Source: Bacteroidota bacterium (GTDB taxonomy: Bacteria; Bacteroidota; Bacteroidia; B-17B0; Aurantibacillaceae). From it: 33,384 nt of DNA. The notes below the pieces were generated by a model. That model was not told the DNA's origin. It saw only the letters and a list, made by a program, of their open reading frames with translations, and did not search any database. Below are positions 7,351 through 15,284 of this stretch, piece by piece. Position 1 is the first letter of the stretch, and each line of letters opens with the position of its first letter. Location: NCBI GenBank assembly GCA_023433205.1, contig JAEZDS010000094.1, forward strand, positions 1-33,384. Reading direction: 5' to 3'. Position numbers and translations under genes: made by a program.

Positions 7351-9186
7351 TTACTTTGCACCCTCGTAAAAAGCAACGGGCTGCTTGTCGGCTTTGATCT
7401 CCTGCAGCTCGTTATTCTTGATGATCCATATTCCGTTGTTTGCGCCTGACCATTGTATGGTTTCTTTCAGAAGGTCGATTACAAGCAGAGAACAATCCAT
7501 GCCATCTTTAATATTCTGTTCGCTGGCGTTCAGGTTTTCAATGATCACATCACGTGATTTATTCAGGATCTCGGCCGGCTGCCTCAACTTGTAATTGCGG
7601 ATCGATTTTTCCAGTGCCTCATAACAAACCACCGACATCAGCGCGCCGGGCACTCCATGCCCTGTACAATCGCTGATGGCGAAAAAGATCCTGTTCTTGA
7701 ATTTTTCAAAAAAATAAAAATCCCCGCCTATAATATCTTTGGGCATGTACAGCACATCTGCGTTCATGGCTTCCCTGATCTCAGCTATCTGAGGTAATAT
7801 CGCCGACTGCAGTCGTTTTGCATAGTTTATAGAGTCGAGGATCTCTTCGTTCTTTAGTTCTACGAGCTGTTTCTGACTTTCAATGGTTTGTTTCTGCCTG
7901 CGGATGATAAAGAACCGGTTCATTACAAACAAGGCCACCGCTGTAAGGATCACCATAATGGTTACAAGCAGGATTCTCGTATTCCTGGCTTTGAGCAGAC
8001 GGCCTTCCGCGGCCGCAAGTTCAAGATTGCTGAGATATTCTTTTTGCTGGAAGGCGATACTGTCGGCCAGATGCCGGCGTTTATAATCATATTCAAGCTG
8101 CTGCCTTTGTGCCGCCTGGTTTTTGCTGAGTTGTTCGTTGCTGTCGCGGTAGGCAATGTGTTTACGCATGTAAAAGGCGAAATCCTTTAGCTCCCCCCGC
8201 GACTCATAAAGGTTTGATAGCAGTAAACTCACGTACTCGAGGTTGTTGAACATCCTGTGTTCTTCACTCAAAACAAATGCTTTTTTAAGATGTTCGGTGG
8301 CGAGCTTGAGTTTGCCTGTTTTCTGATATTCTTCAGCAATGTGGATAATAAGCGTTACCTCGTCTCCGGGAGATCGCACCTGTGGCTTCATGGCAAGAAG
8401 CTGTTTCAGCGCTTCTTCGTTCTGACCCACGGAAGATTTGAACATTGCGCGGGTGAGATGGTATTTAAAAATTGTGGCGGCTGAGGTCTTTTCTGAAACA
8501 TGCACTTCTGCCTTGTCGAGATAATATTCGGCGCTGTCTGGCATCTCCAGCATCCTGTAAGCGGTGCTGAGGTTGCTGTTGGCAATAACCTGCATGTCGG
8601 AATCTCCTTTCACAGCGTAATTCCGGGCTTTTATAAAAAACTCCTTCGACCTTACCAGGTCTCCTGTGCGTCGGTAGATCATTCCACAGTTGGTGTAAAG
8701 GTTCGCCGCTGAGCTGTAGTCATTGGTTTCTTCAACCAGTTTAAGACAACGCAAAAAATATTCAAGCGCCGTGTTAAGCAGTTCGTTGTTGAGGTAAGCA
8801 ACCCCAATGTTGTTGAGCGCAAGCAGCATTCCCTCCCTGTAACCGATCTCTTCGCTTAATCGCAGACTTTTTTCCTGGTGCCTGATGCTTTCTTTTATTT
8901 TCCCGGTGCCGAGATACGTGATCCCAAGCCGGCGCTGTGCAACACTTTCCCTTAACCGGTCGTTGTGAAATGCCGACAGTTTTATGGCTTCTTCAGCATA
9001 ATAGATCGAGGAGTCTGGCTTTTCATAACTGTACACCGGCCATGCCAGCTCATTATAGATGTCAATTCTAGTGCTGTCCGCAGGATCTTCCTGCAGAAGC
9101 CTCAGTAACTTCTGTTTTTCTAAACCTTCCTGCGCGTTATAAAAACAAGGCAAAAGCAGGAATACGAGGGTACACCTCTTAAACAT
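7351..9186 (-). CDS. TPR - membrane - SpoIIE (PP2C-type) serine phosphatase, truncated by an in-frame stop
   Basis: This is a 611-residue signalling protein typical of Bacteroidota. An N-terminal signal ends near residue 18 (CFYNAQ). TPR repeats fill about 25-350 (for example ALNNIGVAYLNNELLNTALEY). A coiled coil and one membrane helix (about 402-424) follow, then the SpoIIE/PP2C domain from about 445. The metal-binding motifs GGDFYFF (near 487) and SDCTGHGVPGALMS (near 504-517) are intact. The frame stops at a TAA (7351-7353) after YEGAK, and the remaining roughly 80 residues follow in the same frame. The truncated protein lacks the last PP2C strands and the DD motif, so phosphatase activity is doubtful. 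Homologues dephosphorylate regulators in partner-switching or gliding-related signalling; the substrate here is unknown. Confidence 0.88.
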   Translation of the reverse strand: MFKRCTLVFLLLPCFYNAQEGLEKQKLLRLLQEDPADSTRIDIYNELAWPVYSYEKPDSSIYYAEEAIKLSAFHNDRLRESVAQRRLGITYLGTGKIKESIRHQEKSLRLSEEIGYREGMLLALNNIGVAYLNNELLNTALEYFLRCLKLVEETNDYSSAANLYTNCGMIYRRTGDLVRSKEFFIKARNYAVKGDSDMQVIANSNLSTAYRMLEMPDSAEYYLDKAEVHVSEKTSAATIFKYHLTRAMFKSSVGQNEEALKQLLAMKPQVRSPGDEVTLIIHIAEEYQKTGKLKLATEHLKKAFVLSEEHRMFNNLEYVSLLLSNLYESRGELKDFAFYMRKHIAYRDSNEQLSKNQAAQRQQLEYDYKRRHLADSIAFQQKEYLSNLELAAAEGRLLKARNTRILLVTIMVILTAVALFVMNRFFIIRRQKQTIESQKQLVELKNEEILDSINYAKRLQSAILPQIAEIREAMNADVLYMPKDIIGGDFYFFEKFKNRIFFAISDCTGHGVPGALMSVVCYEALEKSIRNYKLRQPAEILNKSRDVIIENLNASEQNIKDGMDCSLLVIDLLKETIQWSGANNGIWIIKNNELQEIKADKQPVAFYEGAK

Positions 9187-9223
9187 CCGATAAAAGTAAA
9201 AGTTAAAGGTTGTGTTGAGCAGA

Positions 9224-11458
9224 TTATTCTTTGATCACCCTTTTCACGGCCTTAAAAGCCCCGTTTCTAAGCTCAAACAGGTAAATTCCCCCCTCAAGGC
9301 CCTCCAGCCTGAGCTGGCCGCTGATGCTTGTGGCAGCATCAAAACTTTCATACAGCATTATCCTTCCACTGATATCGTAGAGCCGCATTTCAAAGGGCTG
9401 GTTCAGATCGCGGCTCTCAAAGGCAAATGCCAGTTCGTTCTTAACCGGATTTGGCCACACCTTAAAGCTGATGCTGTCGTCACGTTCGTCGGGAGCCCCC
9501 ACTGTGCTGTCTGTGGTGATTGTAAATGGATTATTACTCACATCAAAAAATATGTTGCCTTCACATTCCACAAGTATCCTGCATTTGGTTTTGGTTGTTT
9601 CCACAGCTGGCAGTTTTACAGGCTCTGACCCATCATTGGCCGTGTTGGCCACAAGTAACTGATAAGTGTCTCCATCATCAAGTGAACAAAGTATATTAAC
9701 CAGCGCACAATTCACCGGCGCCTCATTGCTGCCATTTACCTGCCAGCGGATTGTGCGGGTTGAGCGCTGCCCCCACACAATGGCAGGCGCATCGGGAACA
9801 GTAACGGAGAATGGTCCGGCTGCTGACATTCGCACCCTGGTGCTGTCGTGACAAACGGCGCCTCCGCCGGTATTATTGTCGCGTACCGTTAACCTGAACT
9901 TAAGGGTTTGTTCCTTTGAACTGAGAAATTCTCCCGGCGTACCTGTGTAATTACCGTTCTTTAAAACCTCGGCTGAGGGGAAAATTCTCCGGCCATTGGC
10001 GGCCGGCGCATAAGAGCGGAAATAAGGAGCCACATCCGCGTTCCAGTTGGCTGCCGCTGCGCCTCTGTCCATTTCCTCCCAGCTGTAACTGATCTGATCT
10101 CCATCTGGATCAATGCCCAGTCCCTCAAGAAAGAACGGTGTACCCCTTGGAATAATAAATTCATCCGGCAGTTTTGCTATCACCGGCGCCTGGTTATTTA
10201 CCGTAATGGTTGAAGCGCATAATTGTGCGTTGCCTGCTCTTGTGAACTGAATGATCTGGTCGTAGCTGGCACCATGGAAATAGGGCAGGCTGTTATTGCC
10301 CAGATTATTGTTGTTGCAGATGCCGGCATAACCCATAATGGTGATGCCGCTGCCAGGCTCAACGGCGCTTATCGCTACCCTGTTCCCTGAACAATTCCCG
10401 GTAATGGCGTTAAAAGTGTGGCTTGCCCCAAACTGGTGACCTATCTCATGCGCCACGTAATCAACATCGAAAGCATCACCTGAAGGATTGCTGTTACCGC
10501 TGACTCCCAGGGCCTTAAAACCCGGACTGCAGACAGAGCCTACATAGCCCAGACCTCCTCCGCTGGTACTGAAAGTGTGGCCAAGGTCGTAATTTAAATC
10601 TCCTATGATCGAGTCTATTACCTTCTGACTCTCGCCCAGTAAAGCAGCAGTATTAAAATTCTGGGTAAAAGGATCGGCTGCAGCGGTTGTAAATATCACC
10701 GCCGTTGTGGTGGGAACAAGCTGCAGGCTGATGGACAATTCCCTTTCATAGATCCCGTTAACGCGGTTCACGGTCACAACAATTTTAGAAAGTGTTTGTG
10801 CCAGACTGGGATTTGCAGTGCCAGTAACTGCAGAAGCATATTGATGAGTGCAGGCAACAGCCAGCCTGTATCTGTACAATGTACCTTCAATGCAGGGCGC
10901 AAAAGCTGTAGATGCAGCTGCTTTCTTTTTTGTACTAATAACGCTGAAGGGCTCGCAGAAAACTGCAGCGGGCTCTGTAAGGTCTGAACGGTAATAGCAG
11001 ATCATCTCTGAGCTGTTGTTTTTCGCGACCGGGTCAATAAAATAGTCACCCTGCGGACTGACCACCATCGCGTAAAATCCGGTTTCATTTATGTCGAGCT
11101 TGCCTCCCGCTAAATGGTCATCGATACCTTTCAGGTTATAACTGCGGATCTGCGGAAAGGCCGCTGAGAGCTCCGGAGCCATTGGTTCTGCCGCTGTGAT
11201 GCTGAACTTCTGAAATCTTCCGTCCGGCAGTGGCAGTTCAATGATATGAATAGCCTTCTCACGGAGCGCTGAAAGCTCTGCAGAAAGCACAGTTTCCTGC
11301 AATACCTGCCGGTTCACCTTGTATATACGGTGTTCTGCGTTCTGTTTTAAAATGCCTGGTCTGGCACCGGTGGTTAAAGCACCTTCCCACAGGGGCGACT
11401 GCCCCGTGAGGACGAGGGACAAAAAACTTGTGAGCAAAAGGCAGAAAAGTGTTTTCAC
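9224..11458 (-). CDS. Secreted reprolysin-like (M12B/metzincin) zinc metalloprotease with T9SS sorting domain
   Basis: This 744-residue secreted protease starts with a signal peptide (about 1-19) and a propeptide-like region to about 190. The catalytic domain has the metzincin motif HEIGHQFGASH (H337, E338, H341, H347) and the Met-turn M375 in ITIMGYAG. A beta-sandwich region follows, and the last 80 residues are a T9SS type A sorting domain (KVWPNPVKNELAF ... GIYLFELRNG ... VKRVIKE). The start is GTG 11458, 8 bases after a TAnnTTTG box. It is likely exported through T9SS and attached to the surface or released, serving protein degradation outside the cell. Confidence 0.92.
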   Translation of the reverse strand: MKTLFCLLLTSFLSLVLTGQSPLWEGALTTGARPGILKQNAEHRIYKVNRQVLQETVLSAELSALREKAIHIIELPLPDGRFQKFSITAAEPMAPELSAAFPQIRSYNLKGIDDHLAGGKLDINETGFYAMVVSPQGDYFIDPVAKNNSSEMICYYRSDLTEPAAVFCEPFSVISTKKKAAASTAFAPCIEGTLYRYRLAVACTHQYASAVTGTANPSLAQTLSKIVVTVNRVNGIYERELSISLQLVPTTTAVIFTTAAADPFTQNFNTAALLGESQKVIDSIIGDLNYDLGHTFSTSGGGLGYVGSVCSPGFKALGVSGNSNPSGDAFDVDYVAHEIGHQFGASHTFNAITGNCSGNRVAISAVEPGSGITIMGYAGICNNNNLGNNSLPYFHGASYDQIIQFTRAGNAQLCASTITVNNQAPVIAKLPDEFIIPRGTPFFLEGLGIDPDGDQISYSWEEMDRGAAAANWNADVAPYFRSYAPAANGRRIFPSAEVLKNGNYTGTPGEFLSSKEQTLKFRLTVRDNNTGGGAVCHDSTRVRMSAAGPFSVTVPDAPAIVWGQRSTRTIRWQVNGSNEAPVNCALVNILCSLDDGDTYQLLVANTANDGSEPVKLPAVETTKTKCRILVECEGNIFFDVSNNPFTITTDSTVGAPDERDDSISFKVWPNPVKNELAFAFESRDLNQPFEMRLYDISGRIMLYESFDAATSISGQLRLEGLEGGIYLFELRNGAFKAVKRVIKE

Positions 11459-11466
11459 GGCTTATT

Positions 11467-11474
11467 CAAAAATA
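11467..11474 (-). promoter_or_regulatory. TAnnTTTG promoter box of the metalloprotease gene
   Basis: On the minus strand TATTTTTG matches the Bacteroidota -7 element and lies 8 bases before the GTG start. The 5' leader would be only a few bases long. No convincing -33 element was seen. Confidence 0.4.
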
Positions 11475-11533
11475 AGGAATCTATGATAACCATTGCTGAT
11501 CACAAACCTGAAATAATTGCAGAGAACTGCTGA

Positions 11534-12412
11534 TCAGTGCCTGCGGTCAAGCCCCCACATCATCTTATTGCGCAACGTGCTGAAAAAATGCTGTCCTTCG
11601 AGGTTGATAAGGTTAAGGCGGAAATGCGCCTTTTTTATTCTGATCTCTGTGTCAAGCGAAACTCGGGCACTCCGCGAATCAAGTGAGATATTAAATTCAG
11701 TGCTCCTGCCGCTTACTTTAAAACTGATCTCTTTGTTGTTGCTTATCACAATCGGACGGACGGTGAGATTGTGCGGGGCTATCGGAGTAATGATAAAATT
11801 ATCGGAATCGGGCATCATAATGGGTCCTCCGCAGCTTAACGAGTATGCTGTGGAACCTGTTGGCGTGGCAACTATCAAACCATCGGCGAAGTACGAGTTC
11901 AGAAAAATGCCGTCAACGTAAGTGTCAACGTGGATCATTGAGCTGCTGTCCATTTTATGGATACTGAATTCATTCAGGGCGTAGTTAACATCGTTAAATA
12001 CCTTGCTGCAGCCTGTAAGCTCTATGAGTTCTCTTTTATCGAGGGTGAATTTTTCCTTAAGCAACAGCTGCAGAGCCTTGATGAGATCGTTTTTATTTAC
12101 CGTTGCCAGAAATCCGAGTCTTCCCGTATTAACGCCAAGAATGGGAATGCCCGATTTCCTTACCAGGTTAAGGGTCTCAAGCATGGTGCCGTCTCCGCCC
12201 AGGCAAATTACATAAAAGGCTTTTGCAATTAACTCTTCCGCGCTTACAAATGTTTCTATTTCGGTAGTAAAACCAAATTCGGACTTCAGGTAGTCGTAAT
12301 AAGGTTCGTGAATGATCACTTCAACACCTTCACTTTGGAGATAGTCATAGATCTGCTCTACATATTCAGGATTGTTGTCTTTTACAGAACGGGCATATAC
12401 AGCAATCACCAT
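11534..12412 (-). CDS. nadK: NAD kinase
   Basis: This enzyme phosphorylates NAD to NADP using ATP (or polyphosphate in some species). The family motif GGDGTML is at 72-78 with catalytic D74. NTGRLGFLA, the NALNEFSI substrate motif and DGLIVATPTGSTAYSLSCGGP follow. At 292 residues the length is typical. The gene begins 15 bases after the selD stop on the same strand and is probably the last gene of the mnmH-selD-nadK transcript. Confidence 0.96.
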   Translation of the reverse strand: MVIAVYARSVKDNNPEYVEQIYDYLQSEGVEVIIHEPYYDYLKSEFGFTTEIETFVSAEELIAKAFYVICLGGDGTMLETLNLVRKSGIPILGVNTGRLGFLATVNKNDLIKALQLLLKEKFTLDKRELIELTGCSKVFNDVNYALNEFSIHKMDSSSMIHVDTYVDGIFLNSYFADGLIVATPTGSTAYSLSCGGPIMMPDSDNFIITPIAPHNLTVRPIVISNNKEISFKVSGRSTEFNISLDSRSARVSLDTEIRIKKAHFRLNLINLEGQHFFSTLRNKMMWGLDRRH

Positions 12413-12427
12413 AATTCAAAGATACAA

Positions 12428-13492
12428 TTAAATATTTTTGACCACGATCTGCTTCCCCTGCAGGGAAGTAAAACAGCCTACCGGTTCACCGTGATCTCCA
12501 AGGCCGTTAGCTGCCAGATGATCCTGAACTTCACTTAATCCATCTGGTTTTACCGCAATCAGCAGACCTCCGTTGGTTTGAGGATCAGGCAGCACTGAAA
12601 AGGCTTCCATTACATTCACTTCTTCTGTGAATTCAACCTGATGCTGGTAAGCGTTCCAGTTGCGGTAAGTAGCGTCGGGAATAGTATTTTGTTTCAGGTA
12701 TATGTCAAGGTTTTTCATTTTTGGCACTTTGTTATAATAAAGCTCGGCAGTGAGTTTGCTGCCCGCAGCCATTTCAATAAGATGACCCAGCAGCCCGAAG
12801 CCTGTAACATCAGTCATGGCGCTTACTGTTTTAAGTGAGCCCAGAGCTTCTCCGGTTTTGTTAAGTCTGGTGAGCTGACTTAGCAATGCAGGGTAGTGCT
12901 CATCCTGCAGCAGGCCTCTTTTTTTTGCGGTGGAAAATATTCCGGTACCAATGGGTTTGGTTAACAGCAGCAGGTCTCCTTCTGCGGCTCCGCTGTTCCT
13001 TTTGATGTTGGAGATAGTTACCAGTCCGTTCACGGCAAGTCCGAAGAGGGGCTCTTTGCTGTCAATGGTATGTCCTCCTGCCAGTGTTATTCCTGCTTCG
13101 GTGCAGATGGTTCGTCCGCCTTCAGTCACCTGCGCTGCCAGTTCGGGAGGAAGCTGTTCAACGGGCCAGCCCAATATTGCCAGCGCAAGCAGGGGGCGCC
13201 CTCCCATGGCGTAAACATCGCTGATGGCATTGGCGGCCGCTATTCTTCCAAAGTCAAAGGCATCATCCACTATGGGGGTGAAAAAATCGGTGGTTGCTAT
13301 TAAAGCACTGCCATTGCCAAGATCATAGGCAGCCGCATCGTCGTTGTTTTCGTTACCTACCAGCAGCGCTTTGTCTTTATGATGAGTGTTTGATCTGCCC
13401 TTCAGCATCTGCTGCAATACCTGCGGTGCAACCTTGCAGCCGCATCCGGCGCCATGCGAGAATCTGGTGAGTTGGTAAATTTTTTCAGACAT
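12428..13492 (-). CDS. selD: Selenide, water dikinase (selenophosphate synthetase)
   Basis: SelD makes selenophosphate from selenide and ATP. The N-terminal HGAGCGCKV keeps the catalytic pair C17 and K20, with the same numbering as E. coli SelD and Cys rather than selenocysteine. The AIR-synthase-like core follows (ALIATTDFFTPIVDD, AAANAISDVYAMGG, AGGHTIDSKEPLFGLAV, TDVTGFGLLGHL). ATG 13492 is chosen over TTG 13504. It overlaps the mnmH stop by 8 bases, which indicates translational coupling. Its product is used by MnmH next door; no selA, selB or tRNA-Sec is visible in the window. Confidence 0.96.
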   Translation of the reverse strand: MSEKIYQLTRFSHGAGCGCKVAPQVLQQMLKGRSNTHHKDKALLVGNENNDDAAAYDLGNGSALIATTDFFTPIVDDAFDFGRIAAANAISDVYAMGGRPLLALAILGWPVEQLPPELAAQVTEGGRTICTEAGITLAGGHTIDSKEPLFGLAVNGLVTISNIKRNSGAAEGDLLLLTKPIGTGIFSTAKKRGLLQDEHYPALLSQLTRLNKTGEALGSLKTVSAMTDVTGFGLLGHLIEMAAGSKLTAELYYNKVPKMKNLDIYLKQNTIPDATYRNWNAYQHQVEFTEEVNVMEAFSVLPDPQTNGGLLIAVKPDGLSEVQDHLAANGLGDHGEPVGCFTSLQGKQIVVKNI

Positions 13493-14528
13493 AGTTTTGA
13501 GCAAGTACTTTTTTTAGATTTTCACCGGCATCGGTGGTTGATGAACTAATGGTTTCAACGGTCCTTTGTGGATTTTCATTGCCTTTTAAAGACTTAAGGT
13601 ACAGCTTGTCGTAATATAACAACAATACCCTGAAACATGTTTCAGGATCATCTTCTACCAGGGCGTTGATGGCGTTTTTGGTTTCAAGGCCTCCCAGTTT
13701 CTTTTTGATCCTGATAATGGCATTGATCATCTTGTCTTTATCATAACTCCCGTAACCTTCTAAAATGTGTTTTAACCGGGCTTCAAAGGGAACGTCAAGA
13801 AAGAGCAGGGGAGCAGCGCGCATCTGGTTAAAAAAGTGCAGCGGTAAATTTATCTGGCCTATGCGCTGGCTCTCGGCTTCCACCCAGATTGGCGAGTCAG
13901 AGCTGGAAAGCTCCTGTAATTCCTCTGCGAGCAGGTTTTCAAAATGCTCCTGTGAGGGCTGGGGGATCTGCAGAATATTTCCGAAGGCCGATCCCTTGTG
14001 TCCGGCAAGACCCTCAAGATCGATAACCCTGTGGCCCTCTTTACGCATGGCATGCAAAAGCCCCGTTTTATTACCCCCCGTGCAGCCACCCAGCACCTTT
14101 AACTTATAATTGCGGCTCAGCAAATCAAGAACATGATGACGGTAGGATTTATATCCTCCCGCCAAAAGATGTACTTTGTATCCATAAAGGTCTAACAGCC
14201 AGGCTACCGCCCCGCTGCGCATCCCTCCGCGCCAGCAATGCAGCCTCACCTGCCGGTTCTCGTTCAGGGGGGGTAGCTGCTCCACAGCCTCAACCAGGGA
14301 AAGTAATTTAGGGCCGAATGCCTTTAGCCCGATCTTTATAGCTGTTTCACGACTCTGTTGTTTGTAGGCTGTTCCTATCTCCTTCCGTTCCTCATCATTA
14401 AAAAGAGGCAGTGAAATGGCTCCCGGAATGTGGGCATGAGCGAATTCAGAGGGGCTCCGGACATCAAGAATGGGTATTTTGGAGGATAATTCGAAAAAAC
14501 TTCGTATATTGAGTTTGCTGATTGACAT
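13485..14528 (-). CDS. mnmH: tRNA 2-selenouridine synthase (SelU)
   Basis: MnmH converts 2-thiouridine at the wobble position of Lys, Glu and Gln tRNAs into 2-selenouridine using selenophosphate. The N-terminal rhodanese domain carries the catalytic Cys in LHCWRGGMRSGA (C98 from the ATG used here). A P-loop domain follows. Its Walker A reads GGCTGGNKT (147-155), with Asn where the Gly before Lys is expected, which is unusual. The rest of the domain (VIDLEGLAGHKGSAFG, WVEAESQRIG) is conserved. ATG 14528 is preferred over GTG 14537 because a -7 promoter box lies at 14539-14546, leaving a very short leader. Confidence 0.94.
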   Translation of the reverse strand: MSISKLNIRSFFELSSKIPILDVRSPSEFAHAHIPGAISLPLFNDEERKEIGTAYKQQSRETAIKIGLKAFGPKLLSLVEAVEQLPPLNENRQVRLHCWRGGMRSGAVAWLLDLYGYKVHLLAGGYKSYRHHVLDLLSRNYKLKVLGGCTGGNKTGLLHAMRKEGHRVIDLEGLAGHKGSAFGNILQIPQPSQEHFENLLAEELQELSSSDSPIWVEAESQRIGQINLPLHFFNQMRAAPLLFLDVPFEARLKHILEGYGSYDKDKMINAIIRIKKKLGGLETKNAINALVEDDPETCFRVLLLYYDKLYLKSLKGNENPQRTVETISSSTTDAGENLKKVLAQNYV

Positions 14529-14538
14529 AGATTTCACC

Positions 14539-14546
14539 CAAAAGTA
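14539..14546 (-). promoter_or_regulatory. TAnnTTTG promoter box of mnmH-selD-nadK
   Basis: On the minus strand TACTTTTG is an exact -7 match, 10 bases before the ATG of mnmH. It supports both the operon and the choice of ATG 14528 as the start. Confidence 0.5.
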
Positions 14547-14704
14547 ACTTTCTTCTAAAATTTAAGTAACAACAGAATGTGAACTGTTAATAAAAAGCTA
14601 ATAGCCTTAGATGAACTTCTGATTTGCGTATTCATCAATCGCTATTTTCGAAATAAGTTCTCATCAACACCCGTAAATTTTGTTTCATTTAAAACCATCA
14701 CACA

Positions 14705-15178
14705 ATGGATTTGAAAAAAGTAGACATCACCCTTTCCTGGCTCTTTGAAAAATACCTTGAAAACCCTAACAACAGCTGGGATATTTCTTCTGCACACCCT
14801 GAAGAATCAAATACCGGTATTGAGTACCTGCATAGCCTGGGAACCTACCTGGTAAAAAAAGGACTGGTAAAGAATCCCGGATATCATGAATCAGGGTTCA
14901 CCTGCATCATCACAACCCTCGGTATCAGCCAGGTTAGCGACGGACTAAATGATGTGAAGTATCGCATCCTGCAGGCCTCTATCGAGGAAAAGAAAAAATC
15001 AATGATGGACATTCTTCAGGCGAAACCTTCACACTTTCAGAAGATCCGCGATTATGCCTCTTATCTGAAAAGACTGGGCATTATAGAATGTATTTTCTTC
15101 TCTCATGACGTGTACGCAGAGCCCACCTATTTTGGCCGCGAATGGTACGAGGCCAACCGTCCGCGTCTGGTAAATTAG
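14705..15178 (+). CDS. Uncharacterised 157-residue protein
   Basis: I do not recognise a family. The protein has no signal peptide or membrane helix. It is mostly helical, with a helix-rich N-terminus (ITLSWLFEKYLEN, GIEYLHSLGTYLVKKGLV) that could be a winged-helix-like unit. A lysine-rich helix EEKKKSMMDILQAK is near 94-107, and the C-terminal segment YFGREWYEANRPRL looks strand-helix. It is a single-gene unit: a hairpin terminator lies 34 bases after its stop, and the upstream gene is divergent. The ATG at 14705 is clear. Reading frame length, codon use and the terminator support a real gene. Confidence 0.7.
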   Translation: MDLKKVDITLSWLFEKYLENPNNSWDISSAHPEESNTGIEYLHSLGTYLVKKGLVKNPGYHESGFTCIITTLGISQVSDGLNDVKYRILQASIEEKKKSMMDILQAKPSHFQKIRDYASYLKRLGIIECIFFSHDVYAEPTYFGREWYEANRPRLVN

Positions 15179-15211
15179 TAGACACACAGATTTTTGCTCA
15201 CACAGAAAAGG

Positions 15212-15238
15212 GCCGCGGTTGATCTGCGGCTTTTTTTT
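15212..15238 (+). terminator. Intrinsic terminator of the 157-residue protein gene
   Basis: The stem GCCGC (15212-15216) / GCGGC (15226-15230) has a 9-nt loop and is followed by eight T. It also excludes the early in-frame TTG at 15219 as the start of the next gene, because that codon lies inside the hairpin loop. Confidence 0.8.
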
Positions 15239-15284
15239 GAGCTCGTACTTCGTCTGCCAAAGATGCACTACCTTTATTTTTTGT

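Noticed and set aside
7351..7353. Stop-codon reassignment (TAA as sense)
   Set aside because: Many intact genes in the window, for example miaA and hemE, end in ordinary stops including TAA, so a general recoding is not supported.
15219..15284. Earlier TTG start of the cytochrome-propeller gene
   Set aside because: The codon lies in the loop of the upstream terminator; ATG 15285 starts a better signal sequence.
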